64,000 bases of DNA from PFJX01 sp964393825 (GTDB lineage: Bacteria > Pseudomonadota > Gammaproteobacteria > Burkholderiales > Thiobacillaceae), in assembly GCA_964393825.1 (NCBI GenBank), contig CAYMUY010000022.1:1-64000 (forward strand), read 5' to 3'. Shown in pieces: positions 54,515 to 64,000 of this stretch (its first letter is position 1; each line of letters begins with the position of its first letter). A program made the translations under genes and the position numbers. Below the pieces are notes generated by a model that was given only the letters and a program-made list of their open reading frames with translations, did no database searches and was not told the DNA's origin.

Positions 54515-57176
54515 TGAAGCCAGGGCCGACACGGCCCCGGTCGGGGACAGCCTCGCGCGCCAGGCCGGGCGCCGCGCGGCCGCGGTGTTCCTGATCATCG
54601 GCGGCCTCTCGACCGCCTTGTTCTCCCTGGCCTGGTATTACGCCAACACCGCCCTGCAACGTGAACAGTCGCAGCTCAACACGCAGGCCCTGCAGGCCAG
54701 GCTGGACACCCGCTACCAGGAATGGCGCCGCGAGGCCGAAGCGCTGGCGACCCAGATCGCCCTGACCCATATGCTGGATAGCGGCGACGAATACCGCTGG
54801 GACAAGCTGCGCGCCTATCTCAATGCCCTCGGCGAGGGGGCCCACTTCGATACCGTGGCGGTCGCCGACAGCGACGGCGAGATGCGCTTCCGCCAGGGCG
54901 AAGATGTCGATGAACAGGCCATTGCCGTGGAGTTGAAGGGTGCCGACTGGTACTTCAGCAAATCCCATCAACACCTGCACCGACTGCTACGCACGCCGAT
55001 CTGGCTTGGCTTGCAAGGCAAGCATGGCACCCTGTACCTGCACCGGGCCATGGACAATCAGCTGCTGCGCGACCTGGCCGGCCCCGGCATCGAACTGGCG
55101 CTGAGCATCGACGGCGAGATCCAGGCCAGCAGCGACGGCACCAGGGCGATCGGCACGACCTTGATACGGCCCCGGCAGGACGCGACGCACCACGATCTGC
55201 TCCTGGCGCCGCCGAACATCCGCCTGCATATCCAGCAGGCCCTGCCGCAAGCGGTCTCCCCGATGCAGTTCATCGTGGCGGGAGGCGGCCTGGCGATCGC
55301 GCTGGGATTCGCGCTCTGGGCGGTGTTTGGCGCCTGGCTGCGCCGCACGGTGCAACGCGTGCGGGCGCTCACCCAGGCCGCCGATCAGTTCGGCCAGCGC
55401 CACCGGGTGGACAGCGAAATCAATACCGCCCTGGACCAGGCCGCCGGCGAACTGGATGAGGTCGGCGTCCTGCACCTGCACCTGCGCGAATTGATGCGAG
55501 CCAGCGAGGAACGCGACGAGGAATCGCGCGCCTATCTGCAAACCCTGGACATGCTGGAGGAGGCCGTGGTCGAAATCGACCGGGAAGGCCGACTGCTGCG
55601 CACCTCTCCCGCCTGGGAAATCCTGAAGGACAGGGAAGCCGACGCCCGCGAGCTTTACCCCTGTTTCGACCCGGACGACCGGGAAGACCTGAAGCGGCAG
55701 CTCGCTCTGCTGTTCAGCGGCGAGAAAAACCTGCTCACCCTGCGTCTGCGCGCCGGCCAGTCGCGGCACACCACGTCCTGGCTGGAATGCCGCTTCGTGC
55801 CGGTCGTCAGCGCCAACGGCGCCATCACGCGGGTCCGCGGGGTCTTGCGCGACATCACGCAGACCTACCTCCAGGAAAAGCACATCACCCACATGGCCCT
55901 GCACGACGCGCTCACCGGCCTGCCCAACCGCATCCTGCTGGAGGATCGCCTCAAGATCGCGCTGCGCCTCGCGGATCGCGAGCACACCCGGGTCGGCGTC
56001 GGCTTCATCGACCTGGACCACTTCAAGAACATCAACGACGCCCTCGGCCACAAGGCCGGGGACCAACTGCTGGTGGCCTTCGCCAGCGCCCTGCAGTCGG
56101 TGTTGCGCAGTGGCGACACGCTGGCGCGCTGGGGCGGCGACGAATTCGTGGTGTTGTTGCCCGACATGCCCGGGCAGGAAGAAATCCGCCATGTCGCGGA
56201 GAAACTCGCCGAATCCAGCCGCGAGCCGCTGCGCATCGTCGACCACGCCTTGCCGGTCACCTTCAGCATGGGCTTCACCGTCTTCCCCGACGACGGCGGC
56301 GAAGTCGAAGTCCTGCTGTCTCAAGCCGACCGCGCCATGTTCCACGCCAAATCCCAGGGCCGCAACATGGTGCAGTTCTATGCCGACATGACCCGAAAAG
56401 GGTTGGGCCGGAAAGACCTATATATCCAGACCCGGCTGGCCGCCGCCATCGACAGCGGCGCCATCCAGACCTGGTTCCAGCCCCTGGTCGACGCCCGCAG
56501 TCGCCGCGCCATCGGCCTCGAGGCGCTCGCCCGCTGGCATGACCCGGAGCTGGGCTGGGTGTCGCCCGCCACCTTCATCCCGATGGCGGAGAACCTCGGC
56601 CTGATCAGCGAACTGGGCGATCAGGTCCTCACCCATGCCCTCACGCTCGGCCGCGCCCTGGTGGATGAGGGTCGCGATCTGCTGCTGGCGGTCAACATGT
56701 CCAGACGCCAGCTGTTTCTCGCCCATTGCGTCGAGCACCTGTTGCATCAATCCCATCTGGCCGGTGTCGATCCCGGCCGCATCGTGCTGGAGATCACCGA
56801 AAGCGTGGCCATGTCCGATGTCGATTTCGCGGAGGCCCGCCTGCGGGCGCTGCACGCCGCCGGCTTCAAGCTGGCGGTGGACGACTTCGGCGTGGGTTAT
56901 TCCTCGCTCTCGCAACTCCATGAGATGCCGGTGGACGAACTCAAGATCGACATTTCCTTCACCCGCCGCGCCCACGAAACGCAGGGCGTTCGCCTGCTGC
57001 AGGCGATCGCCGGCATGGGCCAGGCCCTGCATCTGCGGGTCGTCGCGGAAGGCGTGGAAGACGGCGAGACCGCCGACCTGCTGGAACAACTCGGCATCCA
57101 TTCCTTCCAGGGACGGTACTTCGGCGAACCCATGCCGATGCATGAGATCCTCGCGTGGCTCAAGGAGAGGGATTAG
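54507..57176 (+). CDS. Membrane-bound PAS-GGDEF-EAL c-di-GMP protein
   Basis: This 889-aa protein has a membrane helix (~24-46), a periplasmic sensor ~47-250, a second helix (~253-277), a HAMP-like linker and a PAS-like domain (~345-460). A GGDEF domain follows with an intact RWGGDEF and an I-site RSGD five residues before it. The EAL domain has GLEALARW, VNMSRRQ, ITESVAM, VDDFGVGYSS, LKID and VVAEGVE. Both active sites look intact, so it may make and break c-di-GMP. ATG 54507 with GGAG upstream was chosen, overlapping the binding-protein gene; the longer frame is that gene read out of phase. Confidence 0.9.
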   Translation: MGAEARADTAPVGDSLARQAGRRAAAVFLIIGGLSTALFSLAWYYANTALQREQSQLNTQALQARLDTRYQEWRREAEALATQIALTHMLDSGDEYRWDKLRAYLNALGEGAHFDTVAVADSDGEMRFRQGEDVDEQAIAVELKGADWYFSKSHQHLHRLLRTPIWLGLQGKHGTLYLHRAMDNQLLRDLAGPGIELALSIDGEIQASSDGTRAIGTTLIRPRQDATHHDLLLAPPNIRLHIQQALPQAVSPMQFIVAGGGLAIALGFALWAVFGAWLRRTVQRVRALTQAADQFGQRHRVDSEINTALDQAAGELDEVGVLHLHLRELMRASEERDEESRAYLQTLDMLEEAVVEIDREGRLLRTSPAWEILKDREADARELYPCFDPDDREDLKRQLALLFSGEKNLLTLRLRAGQSRHTTSWLECRFVPVVSANGAITRVRGVLRDITQTYLQEKHITHMALHDALTGLPNRILLEDRLKIALRLADREHTRVGVGFIDLDHFKNINDALGHKAGDQLLVAFASALQSVLRSGDTLARWGGDEFVVLLPDMPGQEEIRHVAEKLAESSREPLRIVDHALPVTFSMGFTVFPDDGGEVEVLLSQADRAMFHAKSQGRNMVQFYADMTRKGLGRKDLYIQTRLAAAIDSGAIQTWFQPLVDARSRRAIGLEALARWHDPELGWVSPATFIPMAENLGLISELGDQVLTHALTLGRALVDEGRDLLLAVNMSRRQLFLAHCVEHLLHQSHLAGVDPGRIVLEITESVAMSDVDFAEARLRALHAAGFKLAVDDFGVGYSSLSQLHEMPVDELKIDISFTRRAHETQGVRLLQAIAGMGQALHLRVVAEGVEDGETADLLEQLGIHSFQGRYFGEPMPMHEILAWLKERD

Positions 57177-57375
57177 CGCACCGCAATCCGCACCATTCCG
57201 GTGCCGGGCGTGGTGCGCGCCATCCCCGCCGGGCAGGCGATCGGGCACGAACGGGCGGCGGCAACTGCGCCAAGCCCCTGATTACGCGGGACAGGAGCGC
57301 GCGCGCGGCCGACCACGCCAAGCGGGCGCAATTATTGCTGTATGGTAGCCACTGCCTCATCGGAACCGAACCAGC

Positions 57376-60300
57376 ATGAGTATTCGCGTCGCGATTCGCC
57401 ACAAGACCCATTACCGCTACGACCGTCCCGTCCACATGGCGCCGCATGTCCTGCGCCTGCGCCCGGCGCCGCACAGTCGCACGCCCATCCTCGGCTACGC
57501 GTTGCGCATCCTGCCGGAGAAGCATTTCATCAACTGGCAGCAAGATCCTTTTGGCAACTTCCTGGCGCGCCTGGTCTTCCCGGACAAGACCACGCATTTC
57601 GACATCGAGGTGGAGGTGATCGCGGACATGACCGTGATCAATCCCTTCGATTTCTTCCTGGAGGAATACGCCGAGAAATACCCCTTCGCCTACGACAGGC
57701 AGCTAGCGAAGGAACTCACCCCCTACTTCGAGAAAGTGGAAGCCGGTCCGCGCCTGCTGGACTGGTTGCGGGGCGTCGACCGCAGCGAGCGGCCCACCCA
57801 GAACTTTCTGGTCGAACTCAACCAGAGGGTCTGGAAAGACCTGAAATACAACATCCGCATGGAACCCGGGGTGCAGACCTGCGAGGAAACCCTGGAACGG
57901 GCCTGCGGCTCCTGCCGCGACAGCGCCTGGCTGCTGGTGCAGATCCTGCGTCACCTCGGCCTGGCGGCGCGCTTCGTCTCCGGCTATCTGGTGCAACTCA
58001 CCGCCGATGTGAAATCGCTCGACGGTCCCTCCGGCCCGGAAGCGGATTTCACCGACCTGCACGCCTGGGCCGAGGTCTACGTGCCCGGTGCCGGCTGGAT
58101 CGGCCTTGACCCCACCTCCGGTTTGTTCGCCGGGGAGAACCATATCCCTCTGGCCTGCACGCCCGACCCGGTCAGTGCGGCGCCGGTCACCGGGGCGACG
58201 GACAAGTGCGAGGTCAGTTTCAGCTTCGAGAACACCGTCACCCGCATTCATGAAGACCCGCGCGTGACCAAACCCTACCGCGACGACCAGTGGGCGGCCA
58301 TCGATGCTCTCGGTCGCGCGGTGGACACGAAACTGCGGGAGTACGACGTACGCCTGACCATGGGTGGCGAACCCACCTTCGTCTCCATCGACGACATGGA
58401 ATCGGCGCAGTGGAACAACGCCGCGCTGGGCCAGCACAAACTGGAACGCGCACAGGATCTCTGGAACCGCCTCGGCCGCCACTTCGCGCCGAATGGCCTG
58501 AAATTCTCCGGCCAGGGCAAGTGGTATCCGGGTGAGCCGCTGCCGCGCTGGGCGCTGGGCATCTTCTGGCGCACCGACGGCGTGCCGCTGTGGAAGAACC
58601 CCGCACTGCTGGCCGACGAGGGCAAGTCCTACGGCCACTCCACCGCCACCGCCGCGGCCTTCATGGATGCGCTCTGCGGCCGCCTCGGCCTGCCCTACGC
58701 CTATATCCAGGCCGGCTATGAAGATGCCCTGCATTACCTGCTGAAGGAAGCGGAGCACCCCGCCAACCTCGACCCGACCCGGATCGACCTGAAAGATCCG
58801 CAGGCACGTCGCAGCCTGGCCGACAAGCTCTCGCGCGGCCTCGACGAAGCCGTGGGCTACGTCCTGCCCATCGCCTGGAATGACCTCGAACACACCTGGA
58901 CCAGCAGTCTCTGGAATTTCCGCCGCGGCCGCCTCTATCTCGTCCCCGGCGACTCGCCGATGGGATTGCGCCTGCCGCTGGACAGCCTGCCCTGGGTCGC
59001 CGAGGCGGAGCGCGAGACACCGTGGCCGCTGGACATGTTCGCACCGCGCGGCGAACTGCCGGATGGCACGGGCGAGATCGCGCAACGCTATTCGCTGTTC
59101 CAGCCGGAGGAAAAGCCGCACCCGGAGATCCAGGAACAGGCGCTGGCCGGCCAGCGCGGCGGCCCCGTCAAGGTCATCCACACGGCCCTGTGCGTGGAAG
59201 CGCGCGGCGGGGTGGTGCGCGTGTTCATGCCGCCGCTGTCCACCCTGGAGAATTACCTCGACCTCACCGCCGCGATCGAACAGGTCGCCTCCCGGTTCGA
59301 CACCCCGGTGATCCTGGAAGGCTACGAGCCCCCGCGCGACTGGCGCCTGCAGCGCCTGATGGTCACCCCGGACCCCGGCGTCATCGAGGTCAACATCCAC
59401 CCCGCGAACAACTGGGAGGAGTGGGTCGAGAACACCCGCGTGCTCTATGAGGAAGCCCGCCTGGCGCGGCTGACCACCGAGAAATTCATGCTCGACGGCC
59501 GCCACACCGGCACCGGCGGCGGCAACCACGTCACCCTGGGCGGCGCCACTCCGGCCGATAGCCCGATGTTGCGGCGGCCCGACCTGGTGATGAGCCTGGT
59601 CACCTACTGGCAACACCACCCCGGCCTTTCCTACCTGTTCTCCGGCATGTTCATCGGCCCCACCAGCCAGGCGCCACGCGTCGACGAGGGGCGTGACGAG
59701 AAGCTCTATGAACTGGAAATCGCCTTCCAGCAGATGCCGGAAGTACAACCCGGCGGGGAAACCAGCCAGCTCTGGCTGGTGGACCGTCTGTTGCGCAACC
59801 TGCTGGTCGATCTGACCGGCAACACGCATCGCTCCGAGTTCTCCATCGACAAGCTCTACTCGCCGGACAGCCCGACCGGACGCCTGGGCCTGGTGGAGTT
59901 TCGCGGCTTCGAAATGCCGCCGCACTGGCAGATGAGCGCCACGCAGGCACTGCTGCTGCGTATCCTGGTCGCGCGCTTCTGGGATAAGCCGTACCGCCAC
60001 AAACTGGTGCGCTGGGGCACCGAACTGCACGACCGCTTCATGCTGCCGCATTACGTGCGCGCCGACCTGCTCGACGTGGTGCGCGACCTCCAGGCCTCCG
60101 GCTACCCCTACCAGGCCGACTGGCTCGACCCCTACGTCGAGTTCCGCTTCCCGCGCATCGGCACGGTGCAGATCGACGACATCGAAATCGAACTGAGGAC
60201 TGCCATCGAACCCTGGCACGTGCTCGGCGAGGAACTGTCCAACGTCGGTACCGCCCGCTTCGTCGACTCGTCGGTGGAACGGGTCCAGGTGCGGGTGACC

Positions 60301-60759
60301 GGCCTGACCGAAGGCCGCTATGTGGTCGCCTGCAATGGCCGCCGGGTGCCGCTGCGTTCCACCGGCCGCCACGGCGAGTTCGTCGCCGGCATCCGCTACC
60401 GCGCCTGGCAGCCTCCCTCGGCGCTGCATCCGACCATCGGTGTCCACACCCCCCTGGTGATCGACCTGATCGATACCTGGACCGGCAAGGCCGTCGGTGG
60501 CTGCGCCTACCACGTCAGCCATCCGGGCGGGCGCAGTTACGACGTCTTCCCGATCAATGCCTTCGAGGCCGAGTCGCGCCGCGTCAACCGCTATCAGGAC
60601 TGGAACCACACGCCAGGACCGCTGCCGGTGCCGGCCGAACTCGCCCGCCTGGACAAGTTCGTCCCCAGCGGCAGCGGTCTCAAGCCGATGGCGCCGCCGC
60701 CGGAAGAGCCCACTCACGAGTATCCATACACGCTGGATCTGCGGAGAAAACCGGAGTGA
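57376..60759 (+). CDS. Transglutaminase-like protein with DUF2126 extension
   Basis: This 1127-aa cytoplasmic protein has a transglutaminase N-domain and a core with a likely Cys180-His229-Asp245 triad (GSCRDSAW, DLHAWAEVY, GLDPTSG). The DUF2126 region (~290-1120) has LTMGGEPTFVSIDD, SGQGKWYPGEPLP, NIHPANNWEEW and GGGNHVTLGGA, which look ATP-grasp/COOH-NH2-ligase related. It is the first gene of the three-gene set with the ATP-grasp/Alpha-E and second transglutaminase genes. This set was proposed from comparative genomics to make or modify peptides; no product is known to me. Confidence 0.88.
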   Translation: MSIRVAIRHKTHYRYDRPVHMAPHVLRLRPAPHSRTPILGYALRILPEKHFINWQQDPFGNFLARLVFPDKTTHFDIEVEVIADMTVINPFDFFLEEYAEKYPFAYDRQLAKELTPYFEKVEAGPRLLDWLRGVDRSERPTQNFLVELNQRVWKDLKYNIRMEPGVQTCEETLERACGSCRDSAWLLVQILRHLGLAARFVSGYLVQLTADVKSLDGPSGPEADFTDLHAWAEVYVPGAGWIGLDPTSGLFAGENHIPLACTPDPVSAAPVTGATDKCEVSFSFENTVTRIHEDPRVTKPYRDDQWAAIDALGRAVDTKLREYDVRLTMGGEPTFVSIDDMESAQWNNAALGQHKLERAQDLWNRLGRHFAPNGLKFSGQGKWYPGEPLPRWALGIFWRTDGVPLWKNPALLADEGKSYGHSTATAAAFMDALCGRLGLPYAYIQAGYEDALHYLLKEAEHPANLDPTRIDLKDPQARRSLADKLSRGLDEAVGYVLPIAWNDLEHTWTSSLWNFRRGRLYLVPGDSPMGLRLPLDSLPWVAEAERETPWPLDMFAPRGELPDGTGEIAQRYSLFQPEEKPHPEIQEQALAGQRGGPVKVIHTALCVEARGGVVRVFMPPLSTLENYLDLTAAIEQVASRFDTPVILEGYEPPRDWRLQRLMVTPDPGVIEVNIHPANNWEEWVENTRVLYEEARLARLTTEKFMLDGRHTGTGGGNHVTLGGATPADSPMLRRPDLVMSLVTYWQHHPGLSYLFSGMFIGPTSQAPRVDEGRDEKLYELEIAFQQMPEVQPGGETSQLWLVDRLLRNLLVDLTGNTHRSEFSIDKLYSPDSPTGRLGLVEFRGFEMPPHWQMSATQALLLRILVARFWDKPYRHKLVRWGTELHDRFMLPHYVRADLLDVVRDLQASGYPYQADWLDPYVEFRFPRIGTVQIDDIEIELRTAIEPWHVLGEELSNVGTARFVDSSVERVQVRVTGLTEGRYVVACNGRRVPLRSTGRHGEFVAGIRYRAWQPPSALHPTIGVHTPLVIDLIDTWTGKAVGGCAYHVSHPGGRSYDVFPINAFEAESRRVNRYQDWNHTPGPLPVPAELARLDKFVPSGSGLKPMAPPPEEPTHEYPYTLDLRRKPE

Positions 60760-60766
60760 TGGCCGG

Positions 60767-60807
60767 GTAGCGCCGGCGTCCCGCCGGCGGTCTTCGGATG
60801 CCGGCGG
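60767..60807. repeat. Repeat family A unit between transglutaminase and ATP-grasp genes
   Basis: GTAGCGCCGGCG at 60767-60778 is followed by a perfect CCGCCGGC...GCCGGCGG pair (60781-60788 with 60800-60807). The stem lies in the 93-bp gap inside the operon. Confidence 0.6.
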
Positions 60808-60852
60808 CGATGACCGCACCACGCGGACAGGTTGCTTGAGTAGTATTCGACC

Positions 60853-63390
60853 ATGACCCAGCTTTCCCTGCTCACCCCCGCCTCCAGCTACCACCCTCTG
60901 CCCGGCACCTGGGATGAAATGTGGGACGGCGAATCCGGTGTCCGCCCGCACTGGCGCCATCTGGTCAAGGGCCTGGCCGGTCTCGGCGCGGCCGAGTGGG
61001 CGGCGCGCGGTCAACGCATCGCGCGGCTGCTGCGCGAGAACGGCGTCACCTATCACGTCTACAGCGACCCGCGCGGCTTCAGCCGCACCTGGGAGCTCGA
61101 CCCGATCCCGCTGGTGCTGGACGGCAACGAGTGGCTGTCCATCGCCACCGGGCTGGAACAGCGCGCGCATCTGCTCGACCTGCTCCTGCGCGACCTGTAT
61201 GGCGAGCAGAACGTACTCAAGCGGGGCCTGCTGCCGCCCGAACTGGTCTACCAGCACAGCGGCTACCTGCGCCCGATGATCGGCGCGTTGAACCCCGGCC
61301 AGCGGCAACTGGTGCTCTACGCGGCGGACATTTCCCGTGGCCCCGATGGCCAGGTCTGGGTGACCGCGGATCGCGCGCAATCGCCCTCCGGCATCGGCTA
61401 TGCCCTGGAAAACCGCGCGGCGATGGCGCGGACCTTCCCGGAACTCCTGGAAGACGCCGGCGTCGCCAAGCTCAATCATTGGCTGGAAGCGATGCGCTCG
61501 ACCCTGGCGTCCCTGTCGCCGAGCACGTCCCTGCATCCCCATGTGGTGGTCTTCACTCCCGGCCCGGCCAACGAAACCTATTTCGAACACGCCTACCTGG
61601 CCGCGCGCATGGGCTTCACCCTGGCCCAGGGCGACGACCTCACCGTGCGCGATGGCCGCGTCTGGCTGAAGGCGGTCTCCGGCCTGAAGCCGGTGGACGT
61701 GATCCTGCGCCGGGTCGACGAAGACTGGTGCGATCCGCTGGAATTGCGCCAGGACTCGCGCCTGGGTAGCGCCGGACTGATCGAAGCGGTGCGACGCGGC
61801 ACGGTGGCGATGGCCAACCCGCCCGGCGCCGGGCTGCTGGAAAACCCCGCCCTGATGCCCTTCCTGCCGGCGCTGGCCAAAGCCCTGCTGGGCGAGGACC
61901 TGAAACTGCCCACCGCCGCCACCTGGTGGTGCGGGCAGAAGCGGGAATGCGAGTATGTGCTGGCAAACCTGTCGAGCCTGGTGCTGAAACCGATCGCCCG
62001 CGGCATGAGCAGCGAGACCGTTCTGGGTGCTGCGCTGGATCGCCGGCAACTCGCCGCCTGGCGCGAGCGCATCCGCGCGCGGCCGCATCTCTACGTCGGT
62101 CAGCAACCGCTGGCGCTCTCCACCGCGCCGGGATTGCAGGCGCACCAGGTGGTGCCCCTGCGCATGAGCCTGCGTGCGTTCCTCACCAGCCATGACGACG
62201 GCTATGTCGCCATGCCCGGCGGTCTCACCCGCTGCGGGATCGATGCCTTGCTCTCCGGCCAGAGCGGCGCCCTGTCGAAGGACACCTGGGTCACGCCGGG
62301 GCCACCGAAGCCGGTCACCTCGAGCTGGCACCTGCTGGCCACGGCGAGACCGGAATCGGAAATCCTCACCAGCCGGGCGGCGGACAACCTGTTCTGGGCG
62401 GGCCGCTACCTGGAACGCGCGGAAGGCGTCGCGCGCCTGCTGCGCACCCTGCTCGACGGCCTCTGGGAGGAGGAAACCACCCCCGGCCTGGAACCGGTGC
62501 GGGCGGCCCTGATGCGGCTGATCGGCCAGGCGACGGCCGGCTCCGGCGATGCCAGCCAGCGACACCAGACCCTCAGCCTGGCTGACGAGATGCACGACCT
62601 GCTTACGCGAGAGGAACACCCCGGCAATCTCGCCGACTCCGTGCGCGCCTTCCTCGGCTGCGCCTACAGCACCCGCGAATACTGGTCGGTGGCGATCTGG
62701 CGTTTACTCGACCGCATCGAGCATGACTGGATCAAGCGCCCTCGCCACCGCAACCGGGGGAATGAACGCAGCGATCTCTGGCTGGGCCGGCTCATCGACA
62801 CCCTGGCCGGATTCGCCGGCCTCGCCTCGGAAACCCTGGCACACGCAGATGCGTTTCGCTTCTTCGACCTGGGCCGCCGCATCGAACGCGGCCTCACCGC
62901 CAGTACGGTACTCACCTGCATCCTGGAATCGGAACTGACCGACGAAGCCGAGCGGGAAAGCCTGTCGCTGGTGCTGCAGACCGCCGACAGCCTGGTCACC
63001 TTCCGCCGCCGCTACCGCAGCGAACCCTTCCTTGGTGGCGTTCTCGAACTGCTGCTCTGGGATAGCGGCAGCCCGCGGGCACTGATCTACCAGCTCCATA
63101 CCGCGCGCCTGCACCTGGCCGCACTGATATCGCCGCAGCAAAACTGCCAGGGCGAGGACCGGATACACGCGGCGCAGACCCGGCTGACCAATGGCAGATC
63201 CAACGTGGTGACGCTCTCTCCGGAACCGGAAACGCGCGTCCGCCTGATCCAGCTGCTCGGCGACATCAATGTCGATCTCTATCGCGCCTCCGACGCCATC
63301 ACCCAGACCTGGTTCACCCACGCACAGGAACTGCACGCCCTCAGCGCCGAATCACAATCCAGCGGCGAAACCGAGTCGATGAGCGCATGA
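60853..63390 (+). CDS. Circularly permuted ATP-grasp plus Alpha-E domain protein
   Basis: This 845-aa protein has a circularly permuted ATP-grasp domain (~1-480): FSRTWELDPIPLVL, RPMIGALNPGQRQLVLYAADISRGPDG, TPGPANETYFEHAYLA and VLKPIARGMSSE. An Alpha-E (DUF403) domain follows (~490-830), opening LTSRAADNLFWAGRYLERAEG. In other bacteria these are two adjacent genes; here they are fused. It probably forms an amide bond using ATP on a small peptide or metabolite (inference from family). It overlaps the following gene by ATGA. Confidence 0.9.
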   Translation: MTQLSLLTPASSYHPLPGTWDEMWDGESGVRPHWRHLVKGLAGLGAAEWAARGQRIARLLRENGVTYHVYSDPRGFSRTWELDPIPLVLDGNEWLSIATGLEQRAHLLDLLLRDLYGEQNVLKRGLLPPELVYQHSGYLRPMIGALNPGQRQLVLYAADISRGPDGQVWVTADRAQSPSGIGYALENRAAMARTFPELLEDAGVAKLNHWLEAMRSTLASLSPSTSLHPHVVVFTPGPANETYFEHAYLAARMGFTLAQGDDLTVRDGRVWLKAVSGLKPVDVILRRVDEDWCDPLELRQDSRLGSAGLIEAVRRGTVAMANPPGAGLLENPALMPFLPALAKALLGEDLKLPTAATWWCGQKRECEYVLANLSSLVLKPIARGMSSETVLGAALDRRQLAAWRERIRARPHLYVGQQPLALSTAPGLQAHQVVPLRMSLRAFLTSHDDGYVAMPGGLTRCGIDALLSGQSGALSKDTWVTPGPPKPVTSSWHLLATARPESEILTSRAADNLFWAGRYLERAEGVARLLRTLLDGLWEEETTPGLEPVRAALMRLIGQATAGSGDASQRHQTLSLADEMHDLLTREEHPGNLADSVRAFLGCAYSTREYWSVAIWRLLDRIEHDWIKRPRHRNRGNERSDLWLGRLIDTLAGFAGLASETLAHADAFRFFDLGRRIERGLTASTVLTCILESELTDEAERESLSLVLQTADSLVTFRRRYRSEPFLGGVLELLLWDSGSPRALIYQLHTARLHLAALISPQQNCQGEDRIHAAQTRLTNGRSNVVTLSPEPETRVRLIQLLGDINVDLYRASDAITQTWFTHAQELHALSAESQSSGETESMSA

Positions 63391-64000
63391 AGGCCCGTTT
63401 CCGTGTCAAACACCTCAGCCGCTATCGCTACGGCCATGGCGTCGGCCTCAACTACTCCGAGGCGCGCCTGCTGCCGCGCGACACGCCGGGTCAACGCGTC
63501 CTGGAACGGCACCTGGAACTCGACCCGGTGCCGGACGATTACCGCGAGCGCGATGATGTCTGGGGCAATCGCGTCGCCTGGTTCATGACGCGGCGTCCGC
63601 ACCAGGCCTTGAGCGTCACCGCCCACGCCGTGGTGGAGCGCGAACTCATGGCGGCTCCGCCCGCTTCCGCCGCCTGGGAAAACGTGGCTGCCCGCCTGGC
63701 GCAACCCGAAGCGGACGCCATCGCCGCCCGTGAGTTCAGCCTGGAATCGCCCATGCTTCCGCCGCACCAGGGCGCCACCGACTACGCCCGCAGCAGTTTC
63801 CCACCGGGGCGGCCCCTGCTCGACGCGGTGGCGGACCTGACCGCGCGCATCCACGCCGACTTCCAGTACCGCCCCGATGCCACCCACATCGATACGCCAC
63901 TCGACGACATCCTGCGGGAACGCCATGGCGTCTGCCAGGACTTTGCCCATCTCGCCCTCGCCGGCCTGCGTGGCATGGGCCTCGCCGCGCGCTACGTGAG
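63387..64000 (+). CDS. Transglutaminase-like protein (partial, cut by window end)
   Basis: The first 204 residues of a second transglutaminase family protein: MKARFRVKHLSRYRYGHGV, a beta-rich N-domain, and the catalytic-cysteine motif HGVCQDFAHLA with Cys183. The ATG overlaps the ATP-grasp stop. The His and Asp of the triad would lie beyond the window. It is much shorter in plan than the first transglutaminase and has no DUF2126 part so far. Confidence 0.9.
   Translation, partial: MKARFRVKHLSRYRYGHGVGLNYSEARLLPRDTPGQRVLERHLELDPVPDDYRERDDVWGNRVAWFMTRRPHQALSVTAHAVVERELMAAPPASAAWENVAARLAQPEADAIAAREFSLESPMLPPHQGATDYARSSFPPGRPLLDAVADLTARIHADFQYRPDATHIDTPLDDILRERHGVCQDFAHLALAGLRGMGLAARYV

Noticed and set aside
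57703..62619. 1638-codon minus-strand open frame
   Set aside because: Antisense to the transglutaminase and ATP-grasp genes, which have clear family motifs; long antisense frames are expected at this GC content.

Overview
This is a GC-rich bacterial chromosome segment, most likely from a betaproteobacterium of the Rhodocyclales/Nitrosomonadales type. The argument is gene order: metZ-purF-cvpA-dedD/SPOR-folC-accD-trpA-trpB-trpF-truA-fimV-asd-leuB-leuD-entericidin-leuC, all on the minus strand, is a block I know from that class. The genus is not identified. No rRNA, tRNA, CRISPR array, transposase or integrase was seen.

Layout. (1) 1-902 (+): end of a CbiQ-like permease and a CbiO-like ATPase with a His-rich tail, probably Ni/Co uptake. 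(2) 1132-12814 (+): a five-gene, tightly coupled operon that looks like a phage-defence system. It encodes a NERD-pseudokinase-kinase-ATPase fusion, a 590-aa protein of unknown fold, an HTH-nucleotidyltransferase (MNT) with a HEPN partner, and a 1659-aa protein ending in a HerA/FtsK-like ATPase. The large-gene order resembles what I remember of mad6-mad7-mad8 of the methylation-associated defense system (MADS) and, more distantly, DptF-G-H. No methyltransferase is present, and an MNT/HEPN pair sits in the middle. This is the strongest candidate for something undescribed. (3) 12950-34464 (-): amino-acid, purine, folate and fatty-acid housekeeping genes. A hicAB toxin-antitoxin module lies between trpB and trpA, and a PIN/Phd (VapC-type) module between leuD and leuB. 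(4) 34643-50915: a complete set of type II secretion genes gspC-N on the minus strand, split into gspG-N and gspC-F by two plus-strand exported proteins: an FN3/FGE-like lipoprotein, and an alpha/alpha-toroid protein with a choice-of-anchor-U-like and a CFI-box C-terminus. (5) 50956-53405 (-): MFS transporter and aroC. (6) 53489-57176 (+): an orphan substrate-binding protein overlapping a membrane PAS-GGDEF-EAL protein. (7) 57376-64000 (+): transglutaminase-DUF2126, circularly permuted ATP-grasp/Alpha-E, and a second transglutaminase cut by the window end.

How the genes work together. LeuCDB and citramalate synthase supply branched-chain precursors; Asd and MetZ serve the aspartate/methionine branch; AroC and TrpFBA serve the aromatic branch. 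Several genes are coupled by ATGA or TAATG junctions. Intergenic gaps carry at least three families of short inverted repeats. Start codons were moved from the longest frame where a ribosome-binding site, signal peptide or family alignment argued for it.
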